Origin: Chitinophagaceae bacterium
GTDB taxonomy: Bacteria > Bacteroidota > Bacteroidia > Chitinophagales > Chitinophagaceae
Direction of reading: 5' to 3'
Length of the DNA stretch: 64,000 bases
Assembly (NCBI GenBank): GCA_947476485.1
Contig: CANJQU010000010.1
Location: 1 to 64,000, forward strand
The translations under genes were made by a program, and so were the position numbers. Shown in pieces: positions 37,112 to 47,341 of the stretch (its first letter is position 1; each line of letters starts with the position of its first letter). The notes under the pieces are model-generated. The model saw nothing but the letters and a program-made list of their open reading frames with translations. It did no database searches and was not told the origin of the DNA.

Positions 37112-37146
37112 ATAACCCATTCGAGAGAGTGGGTTATTCTTTTTTA
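37112..37146 (+). terminator. Terminator after aconitase
   Basis: ATAACCCA (37112-37119) pairs with TGGGTTAT (37130-37137), followed by TCTTTTTTA. The loop is 10 bases. Confidence 0.82.
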
Positions 37147-37233
37147 GCTTGTACTTTGTTATCCTTTGGTAAAATCCGGCACATTCCTTGCCGCTAAAGT
37201 TGTAATACTCAGATACTTGGTTAAATTTGCAAT

Positions 37234-37464
37234 ATGCGCAGGCTTTACGACATCAAGGATTTTATTGAATGGAAGGCGTTTGGTGTTTGCCAGGCTATTG
37301 GTGAGCGCATGGGCGTGGCCACGTCCCGCATCAGGCTGTGGTTTATCTACATTTCCTTTCTTACGCTGGGCTCACCGGTAATAGTATACATGGTATTGGC
37401 TTTCTGGATGAATATGAAGCAATACATACTCCAGCGCAGGCGTAACCCGCTTAGATGGTTATAG
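37234..37464 (+). CDS. PspC-domain protein
   Basis: A 76-residue membrane protein with the PspC pattern: an N-terminal amphipathic part (FGVCQAIGERMGVATSRIRLWF), then a membrane helix (IYISFLTLGSPVIVYMVLAF) and a basic end. PspC proteins act at the inner membrane in phage-shock-type envelope responses, or simply as small membrane regulators. No pspA/pspB is adjacent. The ATG is at 37234. Confidence 0.8.
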   Translation: MRRLYDIKDFIEWKAFGVCQAIGERMGVATSRIRLWFIYISFLTLGSPVIVYMVLAFWMNMKQYILQRRRNPLRWL

Positions 37465-37480
37465 TCACTTAAATGTTTTC

Positions 37481-38050
37481 TTATTTCTTTCTGTAGACGT
37501 GCTCAAAGGTCGCATCGAGATATTTATGCGCTTCATACCTGTAGTACAATGCCCTGTGCAGTGCCAAAGGCTTGGCTGCCTTGCGGGCTATAAATACTTC
37601 GTGCTGGGAGCTATCATAATAGCTGTATAGCGGCATTTTCTCAGGATTCTTGCGGTTAAGCTCCTGCAGGCTGCCATCCTTTCTTACCAGGAACATCGCA
37701 TAGGTCTCAGGAAAATCATCTATATCCACCACTATCATTGTTGTCTTGTCACCCTTTGCTTTCGATTTATTTTCAAGCACATACCATTCACCCACATACC
37801 TGTACGTCACGCGCCGTGAGCCATCATCATACAGGTTGACCTTAGTATACGTAAAAATACCCCCGTCTGCATTCGCTTTGTGCTCCAGCTTCAGCTTGGT
37901 GAGTATCTGGTCGCACTCCACACCCTGTGCAGTACAGGTATACATACCGGTAAGCGAACTTGCTGTTGCTATTACTTCAGGATCGGTTGTCTGAGCCTGA
38001 ACAGATAGAAAACTAATAGACAATAATATTGTAGCCAGAATATATCTCAT
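37481..38050 (-). CDS. Hypothetical exported protein (CpcT- or NlpE-like fold possible)
   Basis: From ATG 38050 the product is about 189 residues with a signal peptide (MRYILATILLSISFLSVQAQ). In-frame ATGs at 38056 and 38086 precede it. The mature part starts SLTGMYTC and has a CxxxxxxC pair (TCTAQGVEC) and beta-rich segments (FTYTKVNLYDDGSRRVTYRYVGEWYV). This recalls small beta-barrel domains such as NlpE_N or CpcT, but I cannot support a family. It is a single gene convergent with pspC. Confidence 0.6.
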   Translation of the reverse strand: MRYILATILLSISFLSVQAQTTDPEVIATASSLTGMYTCTAQGVECDQILTKLKLEHKANADGGIFTYTKVNLYDDGSRRVTYRYVGEWYVLENKSKAKGDKTTMIVVDIDDFPETYAMFLVRKDGSLQELNRKNPEKMPLYSYYDSSQHEVFIARKAAKPLALHRALYYRYEAHKYLDATFEHVYRKK

Positions 38051-38242
38051 TACCATGGATGTAGTTTCGCGTCTAAAAATAGTCATTTTTTCTGTATTGC
38101 CATACCCTCACACAGCTTTCTGCTATTATGGCTGCATTTTCTTTCGGTTCCAGGTATATACAGGTAAGCAGAAAGTTGGTAAAATACCCCTGGTTATTAC
38201 GCTCATATGACCAGGATCAGCTCCGAACGCTGCCGAAATCAT

Positions 38243-38250
38243 TAACTTTG
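38243..38250 (+). promoter_or_regulatory. Putative -7 box TAACTTTG before trhO
   Basis: TAACTTTG fits TAnnTTTG, 64 bases before the ATG. Between them a GC hairpin (CCCGCC at 38265-38270 with GGCGGG at 38286-38291) would sit in the 5' leader, and AAGGAAGGT lies before the ATG as a ribosome-binding candidate. Confidence 0.45.
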
Positions 38251-38314
38251 CACTTTCTTCATCGCCCGCCATAGCTTTTAGCGGCGGCGGGTTTCAAACA
38301 AAGGAAGGTACACC

Positions 38315-39376
38315 ATGCCAGTGCTACACAACCGCGTAAACAATGAGGAACTGAAACAACTGATGCTGGCCGAAACTGAGCCGCGCACAACCGTATCGTT
38401 CTATCAATACTTCCCGGTAGCGGATCCGGGCGCTTTTCGCAACTCGCTTTACATCGCTTTTAACGCCCTTAAGGTCTTCGGGCGTGTGTACATAGCCCAC
38501 GAGGGTATTAACGGCCAGGTTAGTGTACCAGCAAGCAATTACGAGGCATTTCGTGACGCCCTGTACGCAGCTCATCCCGATCTGAATGGTATTCGCATGA
38601 ATATAGCGATGGAAGATGATGGGAAGTCGTTTTGGGTGCTGCGCATGAAGGTGCGGCCTAAAATAGTAGCTGATGGTATCGATGACCCTACATTCAGCAT
38701 GGAACGGAAGGGCAAATACCTGAAAGCAAAAGAATACAACGAGCTCTCCGAAAAGCCCGGCACCATTATAGTAGACATGCGCAACCACTATGAATATGAA
38801 GTGGGCCATTTCGAAAACGCAATAGAAATACCCTCTGATACCTTCCGCGATCAGTTGCCCATGGCGGTCGATATGCTGAAGGATAAGAAGGATACGAACA
38901 TCATTATGTACTGCACCGGAGGCATTCGATGCGAAAAGGCCAGCGCCTATATGCTGCATAATGGGTTCAAAAATGTTTTTCACGTGGAAGGCGGCATTAT
39001 TGAGTATGCCCGCAAGGCCAAAGAAGAACATCTCCCGGTAAAATTTAAGGGTAAGAACTTTGTATTTGATGAGCGCCTGGGCGAGCGTATTACCGAAGAT
39101 GTAATTGCAGCCTGCCATATCTGTGGTAAGCCCTGCGATACCCACACCAACTGCAAAAACGATGGCTGTCACCTGTTGTTCATCCAGTGCGATGAATGCG
39201 CCGCTAAGTATGAGGGTTGCTGCAGCGAAGAATGCCGTGAGGAGAAGAACCTCCCACCAGACGAACAACGCGCACGCCGCGCCGGCCGCGAGAATGGACC
39301 AATGATCTTTAACAAATCAAAAGAGCACCCGCTGAGGAAGCACAGGGATGAGTGGAAAACGCCTCCAAGCCCCTAA
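38315..39376 (+). CDS. trhO: tRNA uridine(34) hydroxylase, rhodanese-related
   Basis: A TrhO/YceA-family protein of 353 residues that catalyses oxygen-dependent 5-hydroxylation of wobble uridine in tRNA. It has an N-terminal ferredoxin-like domain ([23 protein letters not shown]), a rhodanese domain (about 130-235) with the catalytic loop [11 protein letters not shown], and a C-terminal Cys-rich region ([14 protein letters not shown] and [16 protein letters not shown]) resembling a metal-binding cluster. The Cys-rich tail is found in part of the family. It is a single gene with a good ribosome-binding sequence. Confidence 0.93.
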   Translation: MPVLHNRVNNEELKQLMLAETEPRTTVSFYQYFPVADPGAFRNSLYIAFNALKVFGRVYIAHEGINGQVSVPASNYEAFRDALYAAHPDLNGIRMNIAMEDDGKSFWVLRMKVRPKIVADGIDDPTFSMERKGKYLKAKEYNELSEKPGTIIVDMRNHYEYEVGHFENAIEIPSDTFRDQLPMAVDMLKDKKDTNIIMYCTGGIRCEKASAYMLHNGFKNVFHVEGGIIEYARKAKEEHLPVKFKGKNFVFDERLGERITEDVIAACHICGKPCDTHTNCKNDGCHLLFIQCDECAAKYEGCCSEECREEKNLPPDEQRARRAGRENGPMIFNKSKEHPLRKHRDEWKTPPSP

Positions 39377-39446
39377 ATGTGAACCAGTTATTTCGTTTTT
39401 TGAAAACCGGGAGCCCGTTTACTGAGCCCGAGTTGTTTAGCTAGTA

Positions 39447-39740
39447 CTAGATGCTTGTGAGTATACGCTCCAGCTCCTTCGCGGGCACCACACCCGACTG
39501 ACGCCAGGCTACTCTGCCGTGTTTAAATATAATAAGTGTTGGAACTCCCTGTACCTGGAATTGTGAGGAGACTTCGGGATTCTTGTCTACGTCTATTTTC
39601 AGAATGGTGATCTTATCGCCCATAGCTCCCTTTAATTCGTGCAATATAGGTGTCATCATTTTACATGGCCCACACCATGTGGCAAAAAAATCCACTAAAA
39701 CCGGTTTGTCTGATTTTATTACTTCGCTGAACTTGTTCAT
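39447..39740 (-). CDS. trxA: Thioredoxin
   Basis: A 97-residue cytoplasmic thiol-disulfide reductant. The active site is WCGPCK (about 22-27), with LVDFFATWCGPCKMM before it and the cis-proline loop VPTLIIF later. The length is slightly short but complete (typical about 105). It is divergent from the outer-membrane protein gene at 39879 and stands alone. Confidence 0.95.
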   Translation of the reverse strand: MNKFSEVIKSDKPVLVDFFATWCGPCKMMTPILHELKGAMGDKITILKIDVDKNPEVSSQFQVQGVPTLIIFKHGRVAWRQSGVVPAKELERILTSI

Positions 39741-39878
39741 AAGAATTTTGATCTCGCCATTTTATACGCAAAAATTATACCGTTAAAAAGTACTGTAAAA
39801 GCTATGTTAAAACCTGCCGAAAAGGCACATTGAAGGCATGGAATTTATCCGATTTTTAACGGACCAAAATATTATGCT

Positions 39879-40526
39879 ATGAAAAAGATACGATTGCTCT
39901 CGATTGGATTAATGTTAAGTGCGGTTACATCATTTGCGCAGACCACTGTCGCGGATCTGAAAACGGGATATACATTCCTGGGGCCTGTTGCCGGCATAGG
40001 AAGTAGCTGGATCGGTTATATGCCCGTAGGTGGTATTGCTAAAACCTCAGGCTATGCTGGTGTAAGCCTTATCAAACTGAATAACCCGCACTGGGGATGG
40101 GGTGGACAGATAAGGCTATCTTCTGAAGGTTACAAAATAGAAAGTTTCAGCAATGCACAGGTCTTCAGACCGTTGTACCTGCGTGTACCTGCAAGGGCCT
40201 ATTATTTTTTCGGCAGACGCTCAGACTGGCTAAGGCCGAATATCTACCTGGGTCCGTCGGCTGCCGTAAAACTTAGCGAATATAACGTAGCCGGCAACAT
40301 TTACCAGGATTACTATGTGGTTCATAATTCCTCCTATTTCAGAACACTTGACATAGGTGTTAACGGAGGTGTTGGACTCGACTTCAGGTTGTCGCACAAA
40401 ACTTGGCTAAACCTTGACCTGGATTATTATCACGGGCTCGTAGATGCTGTTGACGATGCCAGCAATGAATATAATCCCAACCGTACCCTTAACTTTAGTT
40501 TAAGCGTACTTTTCAACCTCAGATAG
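39879..40526 (+). CDS. Outer-membrane beta-barrel protein (porin-like family)
   Basis: The 215-residue protein has a signal peptide (MKKIRLLSIGLMLSAVTSFAQ) and alternating strand segments rich in Gly and aromatics (GWGGQIRLSSEGYKI, LRVPARAYYFFGRR, WLNLDLDYYHGLVDA). It ends in LNFSLSVLFNLR. It fits the small OmpW/outer-membrane-protein beta-barrel class common in this phylum. No substrate is apparent. A bidirectional terminator follows. Confidence 0.75.
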   Translation: MKKIRLLSIGLMLSAVTSFAQTTVADLKTGYTFLGPVAGIGSSWIGYMPVGGIAKTSGYAGVSLIKLNNPHWGWGGQIRLSSEGYKIESFSNAQVFRPLYLRVPARAYYFFGRRSDWLRPNIYLGPSAAVKLSEYNVAGNIYQDYYVVHNSSYFRTLDIGVNGGVGLDFRLSHKTWLNLDLDYYHGLVDAVDDASNEYNPNRTLNFSLSVLFNLR

Positions 40527-40550
40527 CACAGGGGATATCCTTTAAAAAAG

Positions 40551-40578
40551 AAAGCCCCGAAAAACGGGGCTTTGCTTT
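40551..40578. terminator. Bidirectional terminator
   Basis: AAAGCCCCG (40551-40559) pairs with CGGGGCTTT (40565-40573) around a 5-base A loop, flanked by A and T runs. It lies between the convergent barrel and T9SS cargo genes. Confidence 0.9.
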
Positions 40579-40592
40579 TTCATCATTGCTTA

Positions 40593-43500
40593 CTAGTGTT
40601 GTACCGTGAAGCGGATCATTTTTGACTGGCCTTCATTGCCCGTAATGTTCATCATGTAAACACCATTTGGCATGTTGCTCATGTCGAAGGTTTTATTAAG
40701 TTCATTATTTTTAACCGTGGCGCTCGTAGCATACACTTCTTGCCCCAGCATGTTGCATATGCGAAAGGTAAGGTTACCGATGTCTGTACCTTGCATATCA
40801 CCCTGTATTGTGAAGCTGCCATTGTTAGGATTAGGGAACAGGTCGATCTTGTCAAGCGCGGTAGCTACATTAGCTACACCCACCATTACCGGATGTACTA
40901 CCAATGTGCTGCTGGCGAAGTTAGGCACTGCGCAGCTCATGTTTGAAGTAACGATACATGTCACTGTATCACGTTCAGTTACGTTGGTCAATGTAAAAGT
41001 AACACCTGTAGCGCCCGGCACATCCACGCCGTTCACAGACCATTGGTAAGCAGGCGCGGTTCCTGCAGCATAAGAGTATGCATTGAAGGTCACATTGGTG
41101 CCTGGCAGCACATAAGTGCCCGGTGAAGCCGTGATGTTCAGCAATGGCGGCGTATTGATAACATCCATCACGATCACATTACTGTTGGCATTAACCGGTG
41201 AGGGACAAATGATATCACTCGTCATAATGCAATAAACGGTTTCCCCGTTTATTAACGACGATGTTTCCCATGTACTGGACACTGCGCCAACTACAGGCGA
41301 AGTAGGACCCGTCATCCACTGGTAAGAAGGCGAAACGCCACCTGTTATCGTACTGGCGGTAAAGGTCACCATAGTGCCTGCACATATTGTATCTCCCGGA
41401 TCAGCACTGATCGTCACTGAAACAGGGTTTACCTGGCTAACTACTAAAACAAAAGTGTCTGTAGCCGAAGGGCATCCCGCCAGGCTGTCGGTAAGATAGT
41501 AAGCACCGGCATTTGCACTGGTTACAGCTATCAGAACGGGGTTTTGCTCTGTAGAAGAAAAACCACCGGGACCGCTCCAGCTATAAGTTACTGTTGCGCT
41601 GGTATCGCTGTTTGCGTAAAGATTTACATTACTTCCTTCACATCCGGGCGTTGTTCCCGAGGCTATAGGCGTAGGAGGCACATCCTTATTCACTACTATG
41701 TCAACAGTAGAAGTAGCCGGAGGACAGCCATTATGGGTGGTAACAACCGTGTAGGTACCCGCGTCAGCGGATGTAACACCAGCGCCGACTACACCTGTAT
41801 TTGTTGGGTTTTGCAACGTTGAAGAAAATCCGGTGCCGCCGGGTCCGGAACCGGCAGGGCCTGTCCAGTTATAGCTGGTGATCGCATAGTCTGATGCATC
41901 AAACAAATAGAGCGTTGCACCTTCACAGATCGGTGTTGAGCCGGTTGCCACCGTAGCAGGAAAAGCATCTACAATGGTGATATCATAAAAATTGTCTGGC
42001 GACGTAAATGCAGGATTGCTGGAAACGATACGCAGGCGATACCCTGTGCCGCTGAGACCAACCGGGATCACAAATGGTATAGAACCTGATGTGCTTGAAG
42101 CAACGAGGCCCACACTGGTAGGCGCTGCAAAACTGCCAAAAGCATCGGATAGCTGAAGGGTAAATGTATTGCCCGGCTGGAAATTGAAATTCACTGTGTA
42201 GTTGATCAGGAGGTTGCTGCCTGCACAAACCAGTGTATCCACAAAAGGCTGATTGATGGCAACAAGGGTATCTCTCCTGAATTTGCTGGTGAATGCATCG
42301 TAAGTTCCGCCGCCATACACGGTTTGTTGTGTGCCGGGCGTAGTCATACCGGCAGTGCTGGCAGTATAACCGGCTATTACCAGTTGATCATTGGTAAGAT
42401 CGCAGGCAATACCATTAGCATAGTCATAAAATAACCGGCCATAATAAGTGCCCCAGATACGCTGTCCCAGCACGTTGAATTTACTTATGTAAGCGTCATA
42501 ATCACCGCCTATCGCAGGCTGAAGGCTGCCGGCAGTAGAGATACCAGTAGTGCTAAAGGTAGCGCCAGCAATTGCAATGTTATTGAACTGGTCGAAACAT
42601 ACAGCCTGGCCATAATCAACCGAAGCGCCGCCGTAGTAGCTGCTCCAGGTTTCGGCACCTGCAGCATCAAAATAAGCGACAAAGGCATCCTGCAATCCGC
42701 CGCCATATACTGTCTGACTGGCTTTGCTGGTCGATATATTGGTAAGACTGCTGGTATTTCCCACTAGTGCAATGCTGCTGGTAGCCGGGTTGCAGGCAAT
42801 CCCATTACCCTGCTCCAGCCCTTCGCCGCCATAGTATGTACCCCAGGTAAGCGCACCGGCTGTAGTGAATTTCGCAAGGAACGCATCATTAGTGCCGTCA
42901 AGCGCAGACTGGTATGCACCGGCCGTTGCAATGCCTACTATGCTGCTTGTTTGCCCGGTAATTATAACATTGCTGGTCGCATCACATGCCAGGGCCAGGC
43001 CCTGTTCCTGTGCTGTACCACCAAAATAAGTAGACCATTGTATGAAGCCGGCTGTATTGAATTTAGCAACGAATGCATCGGTAGGGCCGCTGATAGCAAA
43101 CTGGAATGCACCTGTGGTCGAGATTAGTGTGGGACTGGCCGTCTCTCCGGTTATATATACATTATTGCCGGCATCGCAGGCAACGCCGTTTATATAATCA
43201 CTTCCGGTGCCACCATAAAATGTACACCAGTTACGTGTGCCGGCAGTTCCCGATAACTTTATGAGGAAGCCATCTGTCGCTCCGTTGTTCGCCGTATGAT
43301 AAGCGCCTCCGCTGGTTAGTCCACCGCCACCCGAAGTTGTATAACCGGCAAGATAAACCGCCGGACTAGCCACATTATCCACTGCAAGGCAAGTACCCTG
43401 GTCATTGCCGGTGCCGCCAAAATACGTAGCAAACAGGCGAACGCCTGCAGCATTGTATTTGATCACAAATGCATCGAAATTTGCACCTGCCGAGTGGTTC

Positions 43501-44375
43501 ATCTGGAATGTGCCACCAGTGCCCAGCCCGGCGCTGGCGCTGTATCCGCCAACAAATGTGAGACCGCCGGCAACCGTTTTTACCGACCTGGCTACATCTT
43601 CGTTAGCGCCACCAAAATAGGTGCTCCACAGCAGGTATGGGTCGATCGTAAGCGAACCATTGTATTTGCCGGTTTCAAAACTTACAATATTGTTCTTCAG
43701 TTTAAAGGAAGATGCAACTTCTTTATGGGTCCCGGTCTCATAAGCATATGGTTTTCTCTCTTTCACATAGCCCATTGGTGTTTCGGCAGATATGCTACCA
43801 TCCTCAGTAATGATAAGTTTAGTGGCTCCTTCATACGCCAGTTTAATGTCGCTGGCATTACCACCGGGCCGTATCACAAAGTCATACTCCACATTATTGT
43901 CTTTCACATAAAGCACCCAGTCAATATTCGGATAAACCTCTTTGTAGATCACTTTATTAAAAGAATGCACTGTAAAGCCATTATCATTTTGTCCCTGGTA
44001 GTAGTTCTCGTAATACTGCTGCTCATCCGCAGCGATCACTTTTGCATTCGGGTTAGCGCCAACCAATGCTACGCCCATGTTATAAGTCGTAACCTGCAAT
44101 GTAGCAGGTGTGCTCCCTTCTGTTTTTCTGAACTGGTAGTATAACTTACCATTGCCCACATACAGGTTCATTCCGGGTGTAGACAACTTATATTGCACAT
44201 CATATCTCGGGTTATTGTCCAGGTCTTTTACCTGGCCTTTGTTCTCAATAAATGACAATGGTTTAGACAGTCCCTGGCCGGCCTTTATTTCAACGTCCTT
44301 CGCTGTAAGCGACAACGATAAAACGCAACAAAACAGGAGGGAACAAAATTTTGTACCATTTAAATACATATACAA
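40593..44375 (-). CDS. Large secreted SBBP-repeat / Ig-like protein with T9SS type-A sorting domain
   Basis: The 1260-residue surface or secreted cargo has a signal peptide (LLFCCVLSLSLTA). An N-terminal beta domain (about 35-250, PLSFIENKGQV to LTIDPYLLWSTYFGG) is typical of proteins carrying SBBP repeats. About eight SBBP repeats of roughly 52 residues follow (250-700; phrases YFGGTGNDQGTCLAVDN, NNVYITGETAS). Several Ig-like domains with paired cysteines come next. The last 80 residues (IDLFPNPNNGSFTI, NMPNGVYMMNITG) form the T9SS type-A sorting signal. The repeats resemble those of the type-B cargo at 24.4-27.1 kb. Confidence 0.9.
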   Translation of the reverse strand: MYMYLNGTKFCSLLFCCVLSLSLTAKDVEIKAGQGLSKPLSFIENKGQVKDLDNNPRYDVQYKLSTPGMNLYVGNGKLYYQFRKTEGSTPATLQVTTYNMGVALVGANPNAKVIAADEQQYYENYYQGQNDNGFTVHSFNKVIYKEVYPNIDWVLYVKDNNVEYDFVIRPGGNASDIKLAYEGATKLIITEDGSISAETPMGYVKERKPYAYETGTHKEVASSFKLKNNIVSFETGKYNGSLTIDPYLLWSTYFGGANEDVARSVKTVAGGLTFVGGYSASAGLGTGGTFQMNHSAGANFDAFVIKYNAAGVRLFATYFGGTGNDQGTCLAVDNVASPAVYLAGYTTSGGGGLTSGGAYHTANNGATDGFLIKLSGTAGTRNWCTFYGGTGSDYINGVACDAGNNVYITGETASPTLISTTGAFQFAISGPTDAFVAKFNTAGFIQWSTYFGGTAQEQGLALACDATSNVIITGQTSSIVGIATAGAYQSALDGTNDAFLAKFTTAGALTWGTYYGGEGLEQGNGIACNPATSSIALVGNTSSLTNISTSKASQTVYGGGLQDAFVAYFDAAGAETWSSYYGGASVDYGQAVCFDQFNNIAIAGATFSTTGISTAGSLQPAIGGDYDAYISKFNVLGQRIWGTYYGRLFYDYANGIACDLTNDQLVIAGYTASTAGMTTPGTQQTVYGGGTYDAFTSKFRRDTLVAINQPFVDTLVCAGSNLLINYTVNFNFQPGNTFTLQLSDAFGSFAAPTSVGLVASSTSGSIPFVIPVGLSGTGYRLRIVSSNPAFTSPDNFYDITIVDAFPATVATGSTPICEGATLYLFDASDYAITSYNWTGPAGSGPGGTGFSSTLQNPTNTGVVGAGVTSADAGTYTVVTTHNGCPPATSTVDIVVNKDVPPTPIASGTTPGCEGSNVNLYANSDTSATVTYSWSGPGGFSSTEQNPVLIAVTSANAGAYYLTDSLAGCPSATDTFVLVVSQVNPVSVTISADPGDTICAGTMVTFTASTITGGVSPSYQWMTGPTSPVVGAVSSTWETSSLINGETVYCIMTSDIICPSPVNANSNVIVMDVINTPPLLNITASPGTYVLPGTNVTFNAYSYAAGTAPAYQWSVNGVDVPGATGVTFTLTNVTERDTVTCIVTSNMSCAVPNFASSTLVVHPVMVGVANVATALDKIDLFPNPNNGSFTIQGDMQGTDIGNLTFRICNMLGQEVYATSATVKNNELNKTFDMSNMPNGVYMMNITGNEGQSKMIRFTVQH

Positions 44376-44467
44376 ATATTTATTTGTTAATTATACAGAC
44401 TGCAATGTAAGAATTATATCAGAAATTAGGAAGTTTTTTGCAAGGCTGCCGCAAGGCAGGCGACGGG

Positions 44468-44923
44468 CTATCCCACCCGCGTCACCGTCATTTCCCTTTC
44501 GGTAGCGCTTTTCGATTCGATGCTGATCCACAAATATGGGCCCCGCAGCAGATTTTTCGCTTTCTCCGGCCATTCTATGAAGCACTTCGCTGCGCCTCTT
44601 TCTGCCTCCGTTATGCAATCTTCCATCCCCGCACTTATTGCTTCCGCATCATCCTTCAGGCGATACCAGTCCAGGTGATAAATAATATTATCTCCGCCGC
44701 CAGCCGTGTAATGATATTCGTTTATAAGTGCAAATGTCGGGCTGCTCACTGTGTCCGCTACATTTATAAGACCGCACAGGTGATGAATAAAAGTAGTCTT
44801 ACCGGCGCCAAGGTCGCCGCTGAACGCAAAAATACGGTAGCCGGCCAACGCCTGCCAAAAATCCGCAGCCGCCTTATCAATATCAGCTAACGTATAAGAT
44901 ATTTTAAATAACACATCACTCAT
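44468..44923 (-). CDS. tsaE: tRNA threonylcarbamoyladenosine biosynthesis ATPase
   Basis: A small P-loop ATPase required, with TsaB/TsaD, for the t6A37 modification of tRNA. The 151-residue product has Walker A FSGDLGAGKTTFIHHL (about 35-49), the family phrase VSSPTFALINEYH and HLDWYRLKD. The length is normal. Its partners are not in the window. The gene is divergent from the metalloprotease at 45062. Confidence 0.93.
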   Translation of the reverse strand: MSDVLFKISYTLADIDKAAADFWQALAGYRIFAFSGDLGAGKTTFIHHLCGLINVADTVSSPTFALINEYHYTAGGGDNIIYHLDWYRLKDDAEAISAGMEDCITEAERGAAKCFIEWPEKAKNLLRGPYLWISIESKSATEREMTVTRVG

Positions 44924-45061
44924 CGGCTGCTAAGATACAAGCATTACGAATTGAAAACATCCCGTATCTCTACGTTGGCAAAACTTTACTAACTTTAATA
45001 CGCTAATAGTTGTTTCCATTTTACCCTGTTATATGCCGGGCCTTATTCATACACGAACAGA

Positions 45062-47326
45062 ATGAAAAACCGTGTTGCATTATTTGTGTTGCTTATTGTG
45101 TTATTCAATGATAATTTTTCCTTTGGCGGTACCCTTTGGCGTCCTGTAGATGTGAGGCAACTGGCAAGATCTGCACAGGCGGCTCAGCACTTCCTTGTAT
45201 TTGCATTAGATGAAACGATGCTCCGGTCGCAGCTTACAGCGGCTTCCACAACTTCCCGGATAGCACAGACAATAGAGCTGCCGCTGCCTGATGGCTCGTT
45301 CAGGCAGTTCAGGATATGGCAGACGGCATTACTGCCCGGGAAGCTGGCTGCGAAATACCCTGAGCTACAAACATTTGCCGGCGAGGCAGTGGATGATCCC
45401 CATGTTACCGCAAAGCTCGACTTTACAGTATTTGGCTTCCACGCTATGATATTTGATGGCGGCAGCACTTCCTTCGTTGACCCGTACAACCGGTTTAATG
45501 ACGGCAATTATATGGTGCACTACAAGCGAGATGAAACCCGCCCGCAGGAAAGCCGCGCACAATGTGTTGTCAGCAATGACGATCAGCTCATTCCAGGCGC
45601 TACCCGGCTGCGTGACGCGCGCGACCGGAGTGGCCAGCGAACCATGAACGGGCACGACCTGCGCACCTACCGGCTTGCGCTCGTTGCTGATAATTTTTAC
45701 GCACAGGCGGCCACAAATCTGGCCCACCCTACAATAGCACAGACATTGAGCGCCATGGCCACCACGATGAACCGTGTAAATGGCGTTTATGAACGTGAGC
45801 TTTCCGTAAGCATGACCTTTGTAGAAAATGAAGATACCCTGATATGGCCATCAGCAACCGGCAGCATAAATGGCCCTGACCCGTTTAATGCGATCAACGC
45901 AAGCGCAGGGGCTTGTCTCGACTCTTGCCAGGCGGTATGTGACCGGCGGATTGGCAACCTCAACTACGACATAGGACATGCGTTCACAACAGGGGCAGGC
46001 GGTCAATCGCAGATAGGTATAGTGTGCCGCTTCGGGCAAAAAGCGCTCAGTGTCACGGGCCAGAGCAACCCTGTTGGCGATGGATTTGACGTTGACTATG
46101 TGGCACACGAAATGGGACACGAGTTTGGTGCCGGCCATACTTTCAATGGCTCCTCAGGCAATTGTGGCGGTGGCAATATCGCTACGGAATCCGCATATGA
46201 GCCCGGTAGCGGATCATCCATTATGGCATACGCTGGCATCTGCAGCCCCGACAACCTGCAACCGCATAGCGACGCCTATTTTCATTCGGCAAGCCTTATC
46301 CAGATCCAGCATTTCTTATCCACGATCGGTGATGGTTGCCCGCTTAAGACCCCTACCGGCAATAAACCCGTGGCAATAGCACCTTTCCAGGCATCTTATA
46401 CCATCCCCTTTCTTACACCATTTGAGCTCACCGCCCCTACCGCTGTCGATTCGGTCGCTGATACCTCGATAACATACTGCTGGGAGCAATGGAACCTTGG
46501 TGATTTTAATTCATCGCTACTGAATACACATCAATATGGCCCTATATTCCGTTCGTTCACACCCGTGAAACAGGAAACGCGTATTTTTCCGAAAAAAAGC
46601 CTGGTGCTTTCCGGTGTTTTAAGTGATGCCGGTATTGATGAGGCCGAAGGCGAAAAGGCCCCTGATGTTGCCCGCTTCCTTACATTCCAGCTTACCGTTC
46701 GCGATATTTACCAGGGCAATGGCTGTTTTCTTGTCCCGGACGATACAGTGCACCTGGATGTGATAAATACCGGAAACGGCTTTAAGGTCACCAGCCAGAA
46801 CGTGGCGGGCCTGTATTACATAGGTGGAAGCCCTGAAACTGTTACCTGGGATGTGGCAAGTACTAACAATGCACCTATCAGTACGCCAAACGTGGATATT
46901 TATATGTCTGTGGATGGCGGCAATAACTGGCCTTACTTTTTAGGCACCTTTCCAAATACCGGCACAGCGATCGTTACATTCCCCAACCCGGATACAGATA
47001 CACATGCGGCACGAATAAAAGTAAAGGGCAATGGAAATATTTTCTTCAATGTGAATGCCGCAGACTTTGCGGTAAACCACAGCCTCGATCCCGACAATGA
47101 TATTGTAGTGTATCCGGTACCGGTCCGCAGCATTTTGCGGATGTTTGGCGGCAATAAAGGCATCCTGGAAACAACGATCTTTAACTCTGTTGGTCAGCAG
47201 GTGTGGAAAGGACAGATCAACGGTGAAACAGATGTATCCGTTGCACTATGGCCACGCGGGGTCTATATTATCAGGATCATCGATGTCAGGAACAAGCGTA
47301 CGATCAAAAAATTTGTAGTGGAGTGA
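45062..47326 (+). CDS. Secreted reprolysin-like zinc metalloprotease with T9SS type-A domain
   Basis: The 754-residue protein has a signal peptide (about 1-22) and an N-terminal propeptide-like beta domain. The metzincin zinc site is HEMGHEFGAGHTFNG (about 348-362: HExxHxxGxxH), followed by a methionine-turn candidate SSIMAYAGIC. Domains with repeated beta strands follow, and the T9SS type-A C-terminal signal covers about 675-754 (DIVVYPVPVRSILRM, WPRGVYIIRIID). It is expected to be exported and to digest proteins outside the cell. It is a single gene. Confidence 0.9.
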   Translation: MKNRVALFVLLIVLFNDNFSFGGTLWRPVDVRQLARSAQAAQHFLVFALDETMLRSQLTAASTTSRIAQTIELPLPDGSFRQFRIWQTALLPGKLAAKYPELQTFAGEAVDDPHVTAKLDFTVFGFHAMIFDGGSTSFVDPYNRFNDGNYMVHYKRDETRPQESRAQCVVSNDDQLIPGATRLRDARDRSGQRTMNGHDLRTYRLALVADNFYAQAATNLAHPTIAQTLSAMATTMNRVNGVYERELSVSMTFVENEDTLIWPSATGSINGPDPFNAINASAGACLDSCQAVCDRRIGNLNYDIGHAFTTGAGGQSQIGIVCRFGQKALSVTGQSNPVGDGFDVDYVAHEMGHEFGAGHTFNGSSGNCGGGNIATESAYEPGSGSSIMAYAGICSPDNLQPHSDAYFHSASLIQIQHFLSTIGDGCPLKTPTGNKPVAIAPFQASYTIPFLTPFELTAPTAVDSVADTSITYCWEQWNLGDFNSSLLNTHQYGPIFRSFTPVKQETRIFPKKSLVLSGVLSDAGIDEAEGEKAPDVARFLTFQLTVRDIYQGNGCFLVPDDTVHLDVINTGNGFKVTSQNVAGLYYIGGSPETVTWDVASTNNAPISTPNVDIYMSVDGGNNWPYFLGTFPNTGTAIVTFPNPDTDTHAARIKVKGNGNIFFNVNAADFAVNHSLDPDNDIVVYPVPVRSILRMFGGNKGILETTIFNSVGQQVWKGQINGETDVSVALWPRGVYIIRIIDVRNKRTIKKFVVE

Positions 47327-47341
47327 CGTTATTATCCACAC

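Noticed and set aside
38265-38291. GC hairpin before trhO as a riboswitch
   Set aside because: It is a simple short stem without any recognisable aptamer; I treat it only as leader structure or a small repeat.
43494-44144. A plus-strand frame of about 216 codons opposite the SBBP protein
   Set aside because: It is a shadow of the repeat-rich T9SS cargo gene and has no supporting context.
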